64,000 bases of DNA. Origin: Sophora flavescens (lineage: Eukaryota > Streptophyta > Magnoliopsida > Fabales > Fabaceae). The notes beneath the pieces were generated by a model. That model did no database searches. It worked only from the letters and a program-made list of their open reading frames with translations, and had not been told where the DNA came from. Shown one piece after another: positions 1 to 11,145 of this stretch (positions are counted from its first letter, which is position 1; the number at the start of each line of letters is the position of its first letter). Location: positions 133,369,402-133,433,401 of the forward strand of contig CM061064.1 of the NCBI GenBank assembly GCA_030762895.1, in the 5' to 3' direction. Position numbers and translations under genes: made by a program.

Positions 1-791
1 CCCTAAACGCTTAAAAGACTTAATAAGATACCAACGAAACATGAAGACCAAAGACAAGTGAAAAGATGATGTTGAGCCTTGATGCTTAATGGTCGGGGGG
101 GGGGGGGGACCTTGATGCATGATGGTCAAGGTGTTGAGGCTCTGGTGCTTTTCGGCCAAAGTGTTGTTTAAAGTTAAAAGATTAAAGATGATGTTACCAT
201 TAGTGCTTGTTGGCTAAAGAGGTTAAGCCATAATAAATGGTGTTGATGGAGGTGGTGGATAATGGTTGTTTGTTGTGTGCATGCATCATGCATGGAGTTT
301 TAGGGGGATGTACGATAGTCAAAGGGAGGTCGTTCGCGTGTAAGACGATATGGCCATCCACGGTGATTCATCCGAGACTAAGGGGATCATGTACACCTGT
401 GGGTGGCGCATCTGAGAATAAGGTGCATTGGCTATCCTAGGGGTCCACCCATGGTAATGTGAACAGCCCCGTCGTTGGTGCTTATTGACCAATGTGGAGA
501 TGTAACTCTGAAGTCGTACGCCTGGTGTAGATGGTTCCACATACATTCCGAGTAGTGTTTCATATTGCATTGTATGATTGATGTTCTATTGTGATATCCT
601 TGTTGTGTTGGTATGGTGACTATGTTATGATTGCTATGTGTTCTATGTTCATCTTGCCAACTATCCTGTTGCCGTTATGTTTATATATATGGTTCTTACT
701 CCCCGTCTTTCATTGTTTGCTTTCCATGTAACTTTTGGTTATACAGAGGACAGTGAGTAGCTTGCTGAGGAGTGACTCCGAGGAGCCGCTA
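1..791 (+). repeat. Element C 5' LTR, first visible part
   Basis: Bases 1-786 align by eye with about 28002-28856 of the 3' LTR, including the hairpin-rich stretch and the block with ATCCGAGA and GGTCCACCCATGG. The part upstream of position 1 is outside the window. The LTR stops at 791, where element B begins, and resumes at 20985. The 5 bp CGCTA at 787-791 is the target duplication made by B. A run of 14 G lies at about 95-108. Confidence 0.85.
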
Positions 792-848
792 TGATAACTC
801 TTTGAATGAAGAGTTATTTAGATCTTTTTTACTTTAAATTATGGCTAT
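792..848 (+). repeat. Element B 5' LTR, first 57 bp
   Basis: This piece is the same as the start of the 3' LTR at 19656, apart from an extra T and a G-to-A change. It is cut by element A after GGCTAT. The LTR resumes at 5717. Confidence 0.88.
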
Positions 849-2043
849 TGAAACGCTGTCGCGCACGCGTCAAAAAGCGAGCGGTTTGTAAAAATATGTA
901 GATAGGGGGCGACAACTCGAGTATCGTCTCACAAGGACTCTTGGGTTGTTGTTAACAGAAAAGTCAGTTTTGGGGGGGTTTTGGATTTGAAATTAAATAA
1001 AGAAAACAAAGCAAAAAACTATGCAAACTAAATAATTATCAAATAAGCTAAACGATCAACCTACTGCTTTCGGTTTCCCACTATCATCGGTTCATATAAA
1101 TCCAAGCCCTAAGCGGATTCTAATCCCTTTTCGATTGTAACATCAATTAACAAGCGAAACCGACGCTACGAGACATATGTTCCTAATTCCAAATTAAGCA
1201 AACGGATGAAGCCCTCATGATTTAAGCAAACACGAATGAACATACGCGAATTAAGCAAATGCGATTAAGTATAGGAACAAACAATCATCGAAACAAATCA
1301 ATGTATACTCTATACAATTATGAATTAAGCAAACAGAACACATAGAACAAATATTGAAAGAGAATATCAATGAGTTTAGGAATTACAGAACCTCCAGTGG
1401 CAGTGCAAACCGGTTACAGTAGATCAATCAAGGAGACTAGTTCTCCATTACAAAAGAAACATAAAAATACTAAACCTAAATTCGCAGCCGTTCTAATCTA
1501 AAAGAAAAGAAGATGATAAAAGAGATATCCATCAGTTCTGTCCTAAAACAGATATAAATACATATTCTGGGTTCCGCTCGCTCGCGAGGCGAGACATGAT
1601 TCGCGAGGCGAATATTATGAACAGCTCTTCAATGTTTGGCTTTCTCGCGCGGTGAGCTGATTATTCGCGAGGCGATACTTCAAATTCCAATCTGTCACGC
1701 CCGTGGCCTTCATCACGGGTAGGTCGTGATGGTCTGTCCTTCAGGGTTTGGATTTCTCGCGAGGCGTGACAGTGATTCGCGGGGCGAGACAGAGAGGATG
1801 ACATTTCTGGTACAGTGAGGCTTCAGGCTCGCTAGGCGATTAGCCTCCGGCGGGTCGAAGACTCCAGAGGTAGCAGTAAGTGCTTTATTTGACTCAAAAC
1901 TGACTAAATTACCCTAAAACTACTTAAACGACTCAAAATGTTTCTTGAGGACAATTTAATCTAATTTGGACGAAAACGAGATATAATTAGCACAAAGCCA
2001 TGGTCTTTCTAGTTATAAAACTAGACGAGCTAGCGGCTGATTA
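849..2043 (-). repeat. Element A 3' LTR (left copy)
   Basis: This is 1195 bp, ending in plus-strand GGCTGATTA where the right copy has GGCTGATCA. It lacks a short segment that the right copy has after 5503, so it carries a small deletion. It holds the CpG-rich dyad cluster at 1576-1860 and an AT-rich TATA-like site at 1552-1560. The G run at about 971-977 is 7 bases here, against 13 in the right copy. Confidence 0.88.
1576..1860 (-). repeat. CpG-rich cluster of paired TCGCGAGGCGA-like words (A left LTR)
   Basis: Four pairs of a roughly 13-bp pseudo-palindrome (such as CTCGCGAGGCGAG) are separated by about 8-12 bp. Several words are altered compared with the right LTR. Reading the minus strand, the cluster lies just upstream of the TATA-like site. 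It stands out from the AT-rich surroundings. Confidence 0.75.
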
Positions 2044-3420
2044 AAATACCCCAAACTTAAACTTTGCTTGTCCCCAAGCAAACTAAAACTGAAAAAGGAC
2101 TCAAACTTGGCAAGCTTAAAGGTTCAATAAAATTCGCACAAACTTCAAGCAGTTCATCAAAACAATTTTCCTTCAATGTGCCCCCCCTAACAATGTAATC
2201 CCCACATTCATTTACTCTAAACATTTGAGAACTTCATCATTCAAGCAGTCATTAATCTAAGCAAGGGATCCAAGTTACACACAAAAGGAAGATCACCAAA
2301 TTCAAACAATTGTCTTCCTCACAATGGCATTTAACATTTCACTCAATCGCTCAATTTTTGTCTAGGCTATCAACTTTTCACTCAATTCACATTTCAAGAG
2401 CACTTCCCATGAATTTGATCTTCATCTCAGACAAAGTTCCCACGAAAACATGCATGCAACATCAAAAGGTCTTTAAAGGTTGTAATGGGGCCTGGCTAAG
2501 GGTAGGATATTCAAAGGTACTAGGCTTAAGTCCCTAGGAACTAAGAGAGCATGAACAATTCAGCACACCGAAATTCCACTCAAGTTCCTTTTTCCAATTT
2601 ACTTTTTGCTTTTGGGTGACTACAGCCTTTCTCTTACAATACCCTTTTTGACAATTTTTTTTCTTTTTCTTTCTTTCTCTTTTTTTTCCTTGCCCTTTGG
2701 CTCCAACCTTTATATTTTTCTTTTTCTCAATCCCAAACAACACATCATATCCTCGTAGCCACCCCAAACTTAGTTTCTTGCAAACCTTGTCTTGCTAAGC
2801 ATCCATGCTCTCCTAATCCTAAGATTGGGTTAACATGATTTTTCCAGATTTTAGGCTCATAACATAAGGTCATCAAGAAATAATAGGCTAATTAGGCTCA
2901 AAGGGCTAACAAAGGAACATGCATTAGGGACTGGTTCAATTTAGGCCAAGTAGCTAATTCAAAGAAAACTGCCTAAATCATTTGATGCAAGAACATAAAC
3001 ATGCAAACCATGAAGAGATTCAAGCAAATTCGGGAAAGTGCAGCTCAAAAGTGATTCACACAGTTAAAAGCATGTTGGAGGCTCAAATCCTCACCCGGAC
3101 ATTTTTGCAAATTGTTTGACTGAGATTCTATCCCTAGTGTGTGCATCCCTTCACCCCAAACTTATCATAAATCATGCAATCATAATAGAATATCTCAAAG
3201 TTCAATTTTCAATTTTTCAAATGGCGATCAAATTTTCAATTTCAAAACCTAGGGGGAAAATCATCAACAGTCAACAAATATCATGAAATCAATCTATGCA
3301 AAATTCAATCAAATTCCAGCAAACTTGTCGACACAAGACTCAACACACAAACTCTTGACCTTCTCAAATTATTCAAGAGCTAAAAGAAAACAAAACAAAA
3401 ACAAAGCAAGGAAAAGATAA
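2044..3420 (-). other. Element A 3' noncoding region with polypurine tract
   Basis: No coding capacity is visible. The minus strand next to the LTR reads AAGTTTGGGGTATTT, a good polypurine tract for plus-strand priming. The same roughly 1.4-kb sequence lies in the same place in F (23846-25258) and E (33322-34782). A long purine run on the minus strand occurs at about 2655-2692. Confidence 0.75.
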
Positions 3421-4374
3421 TTAAAAAGAAGAAGGGTTAGAGAAACTCATGGAGGCGGTTCCACCAGGATCCCATTGCTTGTAACATAAGGCCCAAGTGA
3501 TAGCCAAAGGACGGAAGCTCATTCCATGCTTCCATAACTTGCAGCCTTGATATGGGAGTGAGCACTTGACAGTTATGGTGACCTCGCCAAGTGCGGCGGA
3601 CTTGTCACTCCCTCTTGGGTCAGAGATGACCTCCTTGTCAATCTTGTCAAAAAAGTCCCCCCAATAAAAATGGGGTTCAACCTCTTGGACTGGCCATAGT
3701 GCCTTCATATCCAAGGGTGCAAAATCCAGAGGATTGAACTCCATCGCTGGTGGTTCCACAGTGGGAGGTGGCAAATAGGTAGAGAGGGTCTCCGGTGCTG
3801 CTTCAACTTCTGCACGATCTTCATTCACTGTGCTGACAAATCCATCACCTGCTATACATGCAGAAATCTCAGCACACACCACACAAGGGTTAGTGTTAGT
3901 ACAGTCTGTATGTTCTTCCAGGAGATGTGGAGTTTGCAGTGTAGCTAAGGAGGAAACGATGAGAGCATTTTGAGTGGCAAAATCCTGACGACTTGCCTCC
4001 ATCCTCTGTTGAAATTCAAGATTACTTGCTTCCATCCTCTGTTGGAATTCAAGATTATTCTTTGCCATTTGTTGTACCATTTCTTCCAGACTGAGTTGGC
4101 ATATTGTGAGGTCAGGCTGATATTGCTGGCTTATTGCCATTTGATGCACCAAAGAAGCTATCTCATCCAAAACGCCCTGTCCTCCACTATGTTGGCTAGA
4201 ATAATCATTCACTCCAAACATGCCAAAATCATTACAAAACTCATAACTCCCAGCAGAGTTAGGATAATATATGCATGGTGGTGGCTCATCAAAGTTAGGA
4301 TAATATATGCATGGCGGTGGCTTATAATCAACATTAGGCATATAACCATGCATGTAATTATCCATGGGAAGCAC
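3421..4374 (-). CDS. Collapsed Gag/linker protein of a non-autonomous Athila-type element
   Basis: An intact 317-codon frame. Function is unknown. Residues 1-45 are rich in Tyr, Asn and Pro, with a repeated PPPCIYYPN block. Residues 50-130 contain FGVNDYSSQ and repeats of the type EFQQRMEAS, predicted to be helical. These parts resemble the stretch around residues 18-190 of E Pol (VNEV, then LEDMIKQLAANNLQFQQQ). Around residue 160 the block HTDCTNTNPCVVCAE matches CTDCTDTNPCAVCAE at 540-553 of E Pol, the protease-RT linker. Capsid, zinc knuckle, protease, RT, RNase H and integrase are absent. The fourth codon is also ATG and is the first shared with F, so it may be the real start. The C-terminal 80 residues have no match that I recognise. 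Confidence 0.7.
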   Translation of the reverse strand: MLPMDNYMHGYMPNVDYKPPPCIYYPNFDEPPPCIYYPNSAGSYEFCNDFGMFGVNDYSSQHSGGQGVLDEIASLVHQMAISQQYQPDLTICQLSLEEMVQQMAKNNLEFQQRMEASNLEFQQRMEASRQDFATQNALIVSSLATLQTPHLLEEHTDCTNTNPCVVCAEISACIAGDGFVSTVNEDRAEVEAAPETLSTYLPPPTVEPPAMEFNPLDFAPLDMKALWPVQEVEPHFYWGDFFDKIDKEVISDPRGSDKSAALGEVTITVKCSLPYQGCKLWKHGMSFRPLAITWALCYKQWDPGGTASMSFSNPSSF

Positions 4375-4452
4375 TAAGATTCACAACCAGATAAAGTAGC
4401 CGTAACTAATTCAATAATGCAAAGTTTTTTTTCCTGTTAATAACAACAAGAG

Positions 4453-4470
4453 TCCCCGGCAACGACGCCA
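4453..4470 (-). other. Element A primer-binding site (tRNA-Asp type)
   Basis: The minus strand reads TGGCGTCGTTGCCGGGGA, one change from the Athila-type PBS TGGCGCCGTTGCCGGGGA. It lies 4 bp from the right LTR. Confidence 0.85.
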
Positions 4471-4474
4471 ATTT

Positions 4475-5711
4475 TGACACGCTGTCGCGCAGCGTCAAAA
4501 AGCGAGCGGTTTGTAAAAATATGTAGATAGGGGGCGACAACTCGAGTATCGTCTCACATGGACTCTTGGGTTGTTGTTAACAGAAAAGTCAGTTTTTTTG
4601 GGGGGGGGGGGGAGTTTGGATTTGAAATTAAATAAAGAAAACAAAGAAGAAAACTATGCAAACAAAATAATTATCAAATAAGATAAACGATCAACCTACT
4701 GCCTTCGGTTTCCCACTATCATCGGTTCATATAAATCCAAGACCTAAGCGGATTCTAATCCCTTTGAGATTGTAACATCAATTAACAAGCCAAGCCGACG
4801 CTACGAGACATATGTTCCTGATTCCGAATTAAGCAAACGGATGAAGCCCTCGTGAATCAAGCAAACACGAATGAACACACGCGAATTAAGCAAACGCGAT
4901 TAAGTATAGGAACACACAATCATCGAAACAAATCAATGCATACTCTATACAATTATGAATTAAGCAAACAGAACACATAGAACAAATATTGAAAGAGAAT
5001 ATCAATGAGTTTAGGAATTACAGAACCTCCAGTGGCAGTGCAAACCGGTTACAGTAGATCAATCAAGGAGACTAGTTCTCCATTACAAAAGAAACACAAA
5101 AATACTAAACCTAAATTCGCAGCCGTCCTAATCTAAAAGAAAAGAAGATGATAAAAGAGATATCTATCAGTTCTGCCCTAAAACAGATATAAATACAGAT
5201 TCTGGGTTCCGCTCGCTCGCGAGGCGAGACATGATTCGCAACGCGAATATTATGAACAGCTCTTCAGTTTTTGGCTTTCTCGCGCGGCGAGCTGATTATT
5301 CGTGAGGCGAGACTTCAAATTCCAATCTGTCACGCCCGTGGCCTTCATCACGGGTAGGCCGTGATGGTCTCTGTCCTTCAGGGTTTGGATTTCTCGCGAG
5401 GCGAGACAGTGATTCGCGGGGCGAGACAGAGGGGATGACATTTCTGGTACAGTGAGGCTTCAGGCTCGCGAGGCGAGTAGCCTCTCGCGGGGCGAAGACT
5501 CCAGAACTGCTTCTCTTTATTAACCTGAAAACAAGAGGTAGCAGTAAGTGCTTTATTTGACTCTAAACTGACTAAATTATCCTAAAACTACTTAAACGAC
5601 TCAAAATGTTGCTTGATGACAATTTAATCTAATTTGGGCGAAAACGAGATATAATTAGCACAAAGCCATGGTCTTTCTAGTTATAAAACTAGACGAGCCA
5701 GCGGCTGATCA
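4475..5711 (-). repeat. Element A 5' LTR (right copy)
   Basis: This is 1237 bp, starting TGACACGCTGTCGCGC and ending GGCTGATCA on the plus strand. It contains a 13-base G run near 4600, an AT-rich TATA-like site (5187-5195) and the CpG dyad cluster (5211-5497). Because the element is on the minus strand, this copy would drive transcription. Confidence 0.9.
5211..5497 (-). promoter_or_regulatory. CpG-rich dyad cluster upstream of the TATA-like site (A right LTR)
   Basis: Four dyads begin near 5215, 5277, 5391 and 5464. The clearest is CTCGCGAGGCGAG, 8 bp (ACAGTGAT), then TCGCGGGGCGAG. A different dyad at about 5330-5366 pairs CACGCCCGTG with CACGGGTAGGCCGTG. On the sense (minus) strand the cluster lies directly 5' of the AT-rich box at 5187-5195, where an upstream promoter element would be. 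A regulatory role is inferred. Confidence 0.55.
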
Positions 5712-5716
5712 ACTAT

Positions 5717-6991
5717 CTTTGAAATTTTGATTCATGATTTTAGTAGGAAACGTTTAGTCTGTAAATATTTATGTGAAGCATTGTTAATATCAGCTATTTG
5801 CTCTGTTATGCTTTATCATTGTCTCAAATTTATGTGTCTGCGCATGCAGTAACATTGTTGTAGCAAGACTGAAGCATGAATAAACAAGCTCTTGGTTGTT
5901 GCAGCATGGATTACTTTCCAGTGACTCCGCACTAGAAGACAAAATTGACATGGACACCTTTTCTCTCACCTCAAAAGTGCTGACACCATTGAATCAAGGA
6001 ATCTCACGCGCTTGGGGATCTGATTTCCTGCCTTTTTGGAATTGGGATAAGGTAGAATTAATATAATGTATTTTGTTGGCCCAAAATGGAAGAAAGAGAA
6101 TAGGGTACTATATAAGCATTTAGGGCAACCCTAAAAAAGGACACACAACACTTTATGATATTATATTCTTAGTCCTACATTGGAGGCTGTGCTGCTCACC
6201 TCCAACCTCCAGCTGCTTCCATTTATTTTTCTTCCATTGTAGTGACTTCCTTTTCATTTTAGTATTTTGTTCTTTGTAAGATCTTCATGAGCTAAACATT
6301 TTTTAGCTTTAGGTATGCTTATATAATGAATGCTTAGTTGATTTATGCAATGAATATGTTCTGCATTTTCCATTATTATGCGTGGACTGTTGTTTAGTTA
6401 AGAGTGGTCAACTTAATTAAATATCTAGCTTGCTTAGTTTGGAAGAATTCAGTAAGTGGAAATTGATAAGGGATAGGGACTAAATCATTGATTGGAAAAT
6501 TAATTGCTGTTGAATGAACTAGGAATAGTTATTCAAGTCCCTAAACTAACTGGAACATGCTTATTAAGAGGGTGGTGTAATTAATCTGAATCTAGGAATA
6601 GAAAGCAGTTGATGAACCTAACCCTTAAGTGTTGGAAAACATGTTTTTATTTCCTGGAGTTAAATGCTGGAGCATAGTCAGAGCTTAATATAGACTAAGC
6701 AGGATTTATGTTGCAGCATACCTAGAGTTACTTTTCTCATATTTGATAACACTTTCTTTTTTGTTCATTATTCCTTATTCAAGCTTCAGTTCAAAATTCA
6801 TTTACTTTACTTTGCACTCACACAACAATTTTTGGTTACCTACTCTAACTCCTAGAACATATAATCAGATTTAAAATTTTATTATACCATTATAATCCCT
6901 GTGAGAACGATATCTGAACTTAATTTCTATATTACTTGATGCGATTGTGTATACTTGCACAAGCTTAAAGACAACTGTTTTTTAGGCAACA
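5717..6991 (+). repeat. Element B 5' LTR, remainder
   Basis: This continues the LTR cut by A and aligns with 19711-20979. It ends at GGCAACA just before the PBS. With 792-848 the 5' LTR is about 1332 bp, against 1324 bp for the 3' LTR. The two copies differ at many positions, so B is old compared with E or H. Confidence 0.87.
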
Positions 6992-6997
6992 AATTTT

Positions 6998-7015
6998 TGT
7001 TGCTGTTGCCGGGGA
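6998..7015 (+). other. Element B primer-binding site (decayed)
   Basis: TGTTGCTGTTGCCGGGGA differs at three positions, all in the first seven bases, from the Athila PBS TGGCGCCGTTGCCGGGGA. It sits 6 bp downstream of the 5' LTR. Confidence 0.7.
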
Positions 7016-7115
7016 TTGTTAATGGTGTTAAAATTTTATTTTTAGATTATTAGTTCTGTAGTTAGGAGATCTAATACTCTGGGTGAGTTGCTGTCGCACA
7101 GGGTACTGAAACTGT

Positions 7116-8942
7116 ATGTACAGGTTCTTGTCACCTGATTATAGACTTGATCCAGAGATAGAAAGGACATTCAGGAGGCTTAGAAGAGGTCAAGCGTCTC
7201 AGCCTCTACCTGAGTTGGTATTGAACACTCCCACCAACTCCACACCAACTTCTGCTGAAGCAATATCTCCTGCTGGTTTAGAAATGGCTGAAGAAGTGCC
7301 ACAGGACAGCATGGCTATGGCCAATGACAGAAACTATGCTATTAGAGGCTATGCAGTATTTGATCCTGAAACGATGAATAGTGGGATAGTGAGGACTCCA
7401 ATTACTGCACCTCAGTTTGAATTCAAGCCAGTAATGTTCCAAATGCTACAAACAATAGGACAATTTAATGGGGCTACAACAGAGTATCCTCACCTGCATC
7501 TTAAACAGTTTCTGGATGTAGCAAGCAATTTCAAAATTCCAGGAGTCACTGATGATGTATTCAGACCGAGACTCGTCATATTTTCGGAAGAGCTAAGAAC
7601 TAGTTGAACTCCTTGGATGCAAATTCAATTGATACTTGGAACAAACTTGCTGAGAAGTTCCTAATCAAGTTCTTTCCACCTACAATGAATGCAAATATGA
7701 GAACTGATATCACCTATTTCAAGCAGCAAGAAGATGAGCCATTATTTGAAGCTTAGGAGAGATTCAAACAACTGTTGAAGTAGTGTCCTCATCATGGCAT
7801 CCCATATTGTATTCAGATGGAGCACTTTTACAATGGTGTCTCTCCAAGTTCAAGGATGATGCTAGATGCCTCAGCTGGAGGCAGTCTTCTCACTAAATCT
7901 TACAATGGAGCCCATGCACTGATAGAGGGAATTACAGCTAACAGTTATCAGTGGCAAAAAACTTGACAAGCTTCAGGCAAGGTCAATGCGGTAGCAGGAG
8001 CCTATGAAGTGAGTGAAATGTCTGCACTCTGAGCTCAAATGACTTCCTTAACTAATATGGTAAGGGGATTAACTATGGCTAATCAAGGAAACTCTACTGC
8101 TCCACCTATAATGACTGAGAAATGGTAAGTGAACAAATCTACAAGGCAGTTGTTGTATCATGCGTATATTGTGGAGGAGATCACCCATTTGAAAGTTGTT
8201 CTTCAAATCCTGCCTCAGTTAACTATGTAGGGAACGATAACAACAGAGGAAACAATTCCTATGGTAATGCATACAATGCAGGGTGGCAGCAATCATATCA
8301 TCCTAATATGAAATACTCCAATTACAGTAACACCCTGAATCCACCCCCTGGATACAGTTAGCAGCAGCAACCTAGACAGTATCAGTCTCAGCAACAACCA
8401 CAAGTACAACAGAAGGCTCCAGAACCATCTCTAGAATCTGTGCTGAAGGCATTTATGACAGAAACCAAGGCTGGAATGAGAAATCTGGAAACTCAGGTTG
8501 GATAACTAGCCAGTTCACTCAACTCAAGGCAGATTGGTACATTACCTGCATCAACAGAAGATCCTAAGGCCTCAACTTCAGGAGGAGGAAAGGAACATTG
8601 TAAGGTAATCCACTTGAGGAGTGGTAAAGATGTGGAAGTTGCTGAACCAAAGAAGAAACAGAGGATGAAAGAGTCAGAACCTGAGAAGGAGATAGCTAGA
8701 GAAGATGCTGCAACAGAGCAACCTGCAGTTGTTGAGAAAATATCCGATGCTGCAGCATCTTCTACTACACCTAAACTGGTTCCAGAAAGACATCATCCAC
8801 CCTTTCCTTAGAGATTAAAGAAGGTACATCAATAAAAGCAGTTCAATAAGTTTTTGGATGTAATGAAGCAACTTCATATCAACATACCATGGGTAGAGGC
8901 TTTGCAACAAATGCCCAATTACACAAATTTAATGAAGGATGT
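7116..8942 (+). pseudogene. Element B gag and start of pol (Athila type), broken
   Basis: The frame starts with a Met and contains LDPEIERTFRRLRR, the usual N-terminal signature of Athila Gag. Capsid-like sequence follows (PHLHLKQFLDVASNFKIPGV, then WNKLAEKFLIKFFPP and ERFKQLLK). Reading is broken by TGA at 7605 and further stops near 7755, 7782, 7963 and 8030. A zinc knuckle CVYCGGDHPFESC (about 8160-8200) retains its Cys and His residues but has one residue fewer than usual before the His. A Q-rich linker and HLRSGKD follow. The region ends where element G interrupts it; the frame resumes at 13390. Confidence 0.82.
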
Positions 8943-9922
8943 TGATGACAACCAAATGGTGAGGTTGCCTTGTTGAAGATCTATTTGGTTGAATTCTTAA
9001 CAAGTTAATGCGAAACCAATTTTTGGAAGCAAAATAAGAAGAAGAAAATATGAAAATGGTGAAGATTAGAGATGGTATGGAGCCACAAACTAGAGAGTTT
9101 GATAAGCCTATGAAGTTCGCCACAAGAATCTTGGATTCTTGATAAGAACAATAGTTGGCTCAACCAAGAACCAAAGAGAGACAATTCTCTCACAAATGGA
9201 TTTCAATCCAAATTCAACATCCAAGTTATCATTCATGTGTTTAGGGCCCCAATACATATAGCCATGGCTGCCCAAATCTGAATTACATTGTATTCCTCCA
9301 CATTCCATAACCCCCAAATAATAATGTCACTTAATTCCACAACTAATGACTCACTAAAACCCTTCTTTAACTCAGCCACATAAAGGTGACTTATTACCCA
9401 CTCTCTATATCATTATGTAACAACCACACTTATTTCTCAAATTAAAAGTGTAACCACCACACAATCAACTAAAAACATAAAAGACTAATAATTCAAAATG
9501 GAGTTACTTTTGGTATGCAAACCAGAAATATTCCTCCCAACTAACCTATGTAATTTCGTGCTCAACATGAGATTAGATGGGCTTGACCCAATTGCAACAC
9601 TAACAAACTTGGATCCACTCAAATAACCCATTACACTTATTGAATTAAAAGAAAAATGGACTTGCATGCCCTCTTCATGCTTCTTGGGCTTGGATGAGCA
9701 AAGTTATTATCTTGGGCTCATTGTCTTCATTACTTGCATGTGCATTTGGGCTTATGTCCATTAAGAGCACCACCAATTGAGTTAGAGATTCTTGGGATTT
9801 CTTGCCCTTGCTCTTGTCATTGGGCCACCAAGACCTTGAATAGCTTCTTGATCCAAATCGGTCTCCATTGGCTCATATCATTCTTGTTGAAAAGTTGACT
9901 TGCCCCCCCTTGGCACATATCA
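8943..9922 (-). repeat. Element G 3' LTR (left copy)
   Basis: This is 980 bp, nearly identical by eye to 12396-13384. It ends with an 8-base C run followed by TTGGCACATATCA. It resembles the H LTRs and solo LTR I over its whole length. Confidence 0.9.
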
Positions 9923-10296
9923 TACCCTCCTTCTTGAAGAAAATTCGTCCTCGAATTTATGACTTCAATCCCTACATCAAATGAAAGACATAGATGCCAT
10001 ATTGAAGATAAGTCAATATCAAAAACATTTTTATTTATTTTCTCTACAACTTGCAATAGTCCATCTCTTCTAGGGTGGATCTTTGATTTCCTTTTATTGG
10101 GAAACCATTTATTCTTTTTATGTACACACACCCAACCTCCAGGATCAAATGGAAATTGATAGAAACCATAAAATGTAGCAAATAGGTGTAACACATTTCC
10201 ATATTGTACAATCAACACCTCAACACTTTCATAGCCAAGGTAATGAATCACAAGGGTAAACAGAAAATTATACCTCTTGAGAAAATCTACTTTCAA
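9817..10296 (-). pseudogene. Integrase C-terminal tail remnant of element G
   Basis: A 159-codon frame that runs into the LTR. The segment WVCVHKKNKWFPNKRKSKI followed by HPRRDGLLQVVEKINKNVF resembles the end of chromovirus integrases, where a conserved WVHLRK...PRGDGPF block occurs. Near the end, INSRTNFLQEGGYD matches the usual polyprotein terminus next to the polypurine tract. The catalytic integrase core is absent. The apparent first Met is unlikely to be a real start. This is a pol leftover. Confidence 0.65.
9923..9935 (-). other. Element G polypurine tract
   Basis: The minus strand reads AAGAAGGAGGGTA directly before the 3' LTR. It follows TCGAGGACGAATTTTC, the typical chromovirus pol end. 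Confidence 0.8.
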
Positions 10297-10311
10297 GTTT
10301 ACCTTTCTTGG

Positions 10312-11145
10312 CTAGAACATGGTCATACAAGAAAATGTACTTTCTCTGTTTAAAGACTCTGAAGAAAGTTGAACCTCAAGGACATTCTCCTTATCACAAA
10401 CAAGGGATGGTTCATTTTGAAACAAGACAATCCTCTCAAACACATTAGAATCATCATATGAAAGCTTAAAAGAATTTGCAAAAATGGGTAGAGTAAGAAG
10501 GGGAATAGTAGTTAACCCATCAATTATTGTCACATGCAAACCTTTAGAACTCATAACAAACCTCAAAATGCTAACTTTATTTTGATCAAAAGAGTATGTG
10601 AGCAAGTTAGCAAACAAACTTTGTCTAAGTAATCCAACACATTCCTCAAAATTGTTGTGATAAATCAAATGAACATTAGAAAGCACAACAACACATTTAT
10701 CAAGGAATTCATTCAAGTCTTGATTCATAATTCTCAAATCAATCTTAGGAAGATGATAAGAGTCATGCAATTCATCAAGAAGGTTTTCATTCCTATCAAA
10801 TGTAGAAGAATAACAAGACCCTTTCAATTTACCAAGCATATTACCAAACTTTGTGTTAAGATATCCATGCTTTTGGGAAACCATGCAAGTTCCCAAACCA
10901 TGGGGTACTTCCCTTTGGATTAGCTCTTCAATTACATCGGTTGTCTTGCAAGCTTCCATTGGAGGAACATCTTCGATTTCCTTCAAAAGAGAATCAACAC
11001 AAGTAGGCAAAGAGTTAGGAAAAACATCAAAACATGCATTTACTTTTTCCTCCTCACTTTTTGTTTTACTCTCATCTTTTTCTTGTCTCTCACTCTTTTC
11101 CATACTCTCATTTTTTTCACATTTTTTCTCTTGATTCTTTTTCAC
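10312..11145 (-). pseudogene. Fused RT/RNase H remnant with Lys/Glu-rich head, element G
   Basis: An open frame of 277 codons that begins at GTG, in the -1 frame relative to gag, overlapping its end. The head is Lys/Glu-rich. REVPHGLGTC recalls the conserved PHGLPP stretch that precedes RT. Later, DKCVVVLSNVHLIYHNNFEE aligns with RT around the catalytic box, but the YxDD motif is replaced by LSNV. VMSSKGLHV follows, and PLLTLPIFANSFKLSYD resembles the start of RNase H. RT is therefore deleted internally and catalytically dead. The long open frame despite this is unusual. Confidence 0.6.

Larger units (their letters stand above)
849..5711 (-). mobile_element. Element A: non-autonomous Athila-type element with one ORF
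   Basis: LTRs at 849-2043 and 4475-5711 face each other as direct repeats on the minus strand. The TSD is GCTAT (844-848) against ACTAT (5712-5716), with one mismatch. The PBS (4453-4470) and polypurine tract (next to 2043) show minus-strand orientation. The internal region is only 2.43 kb and encodes a single 317-codon ORF without protease, RT or integrase. LTR ends, PBS, PPT and the 3' noncoding region match element E, which is a plausible helper. Element F is a second copy of the same non-autonomous family. Confidence 0.88.

Noticed and set aside
1..10. CCCTAAAC at the window start, like a plant telomere repeat
   Set aside because: Single copy, and the sequence continues as the C LTR, matching about 28002 onward.
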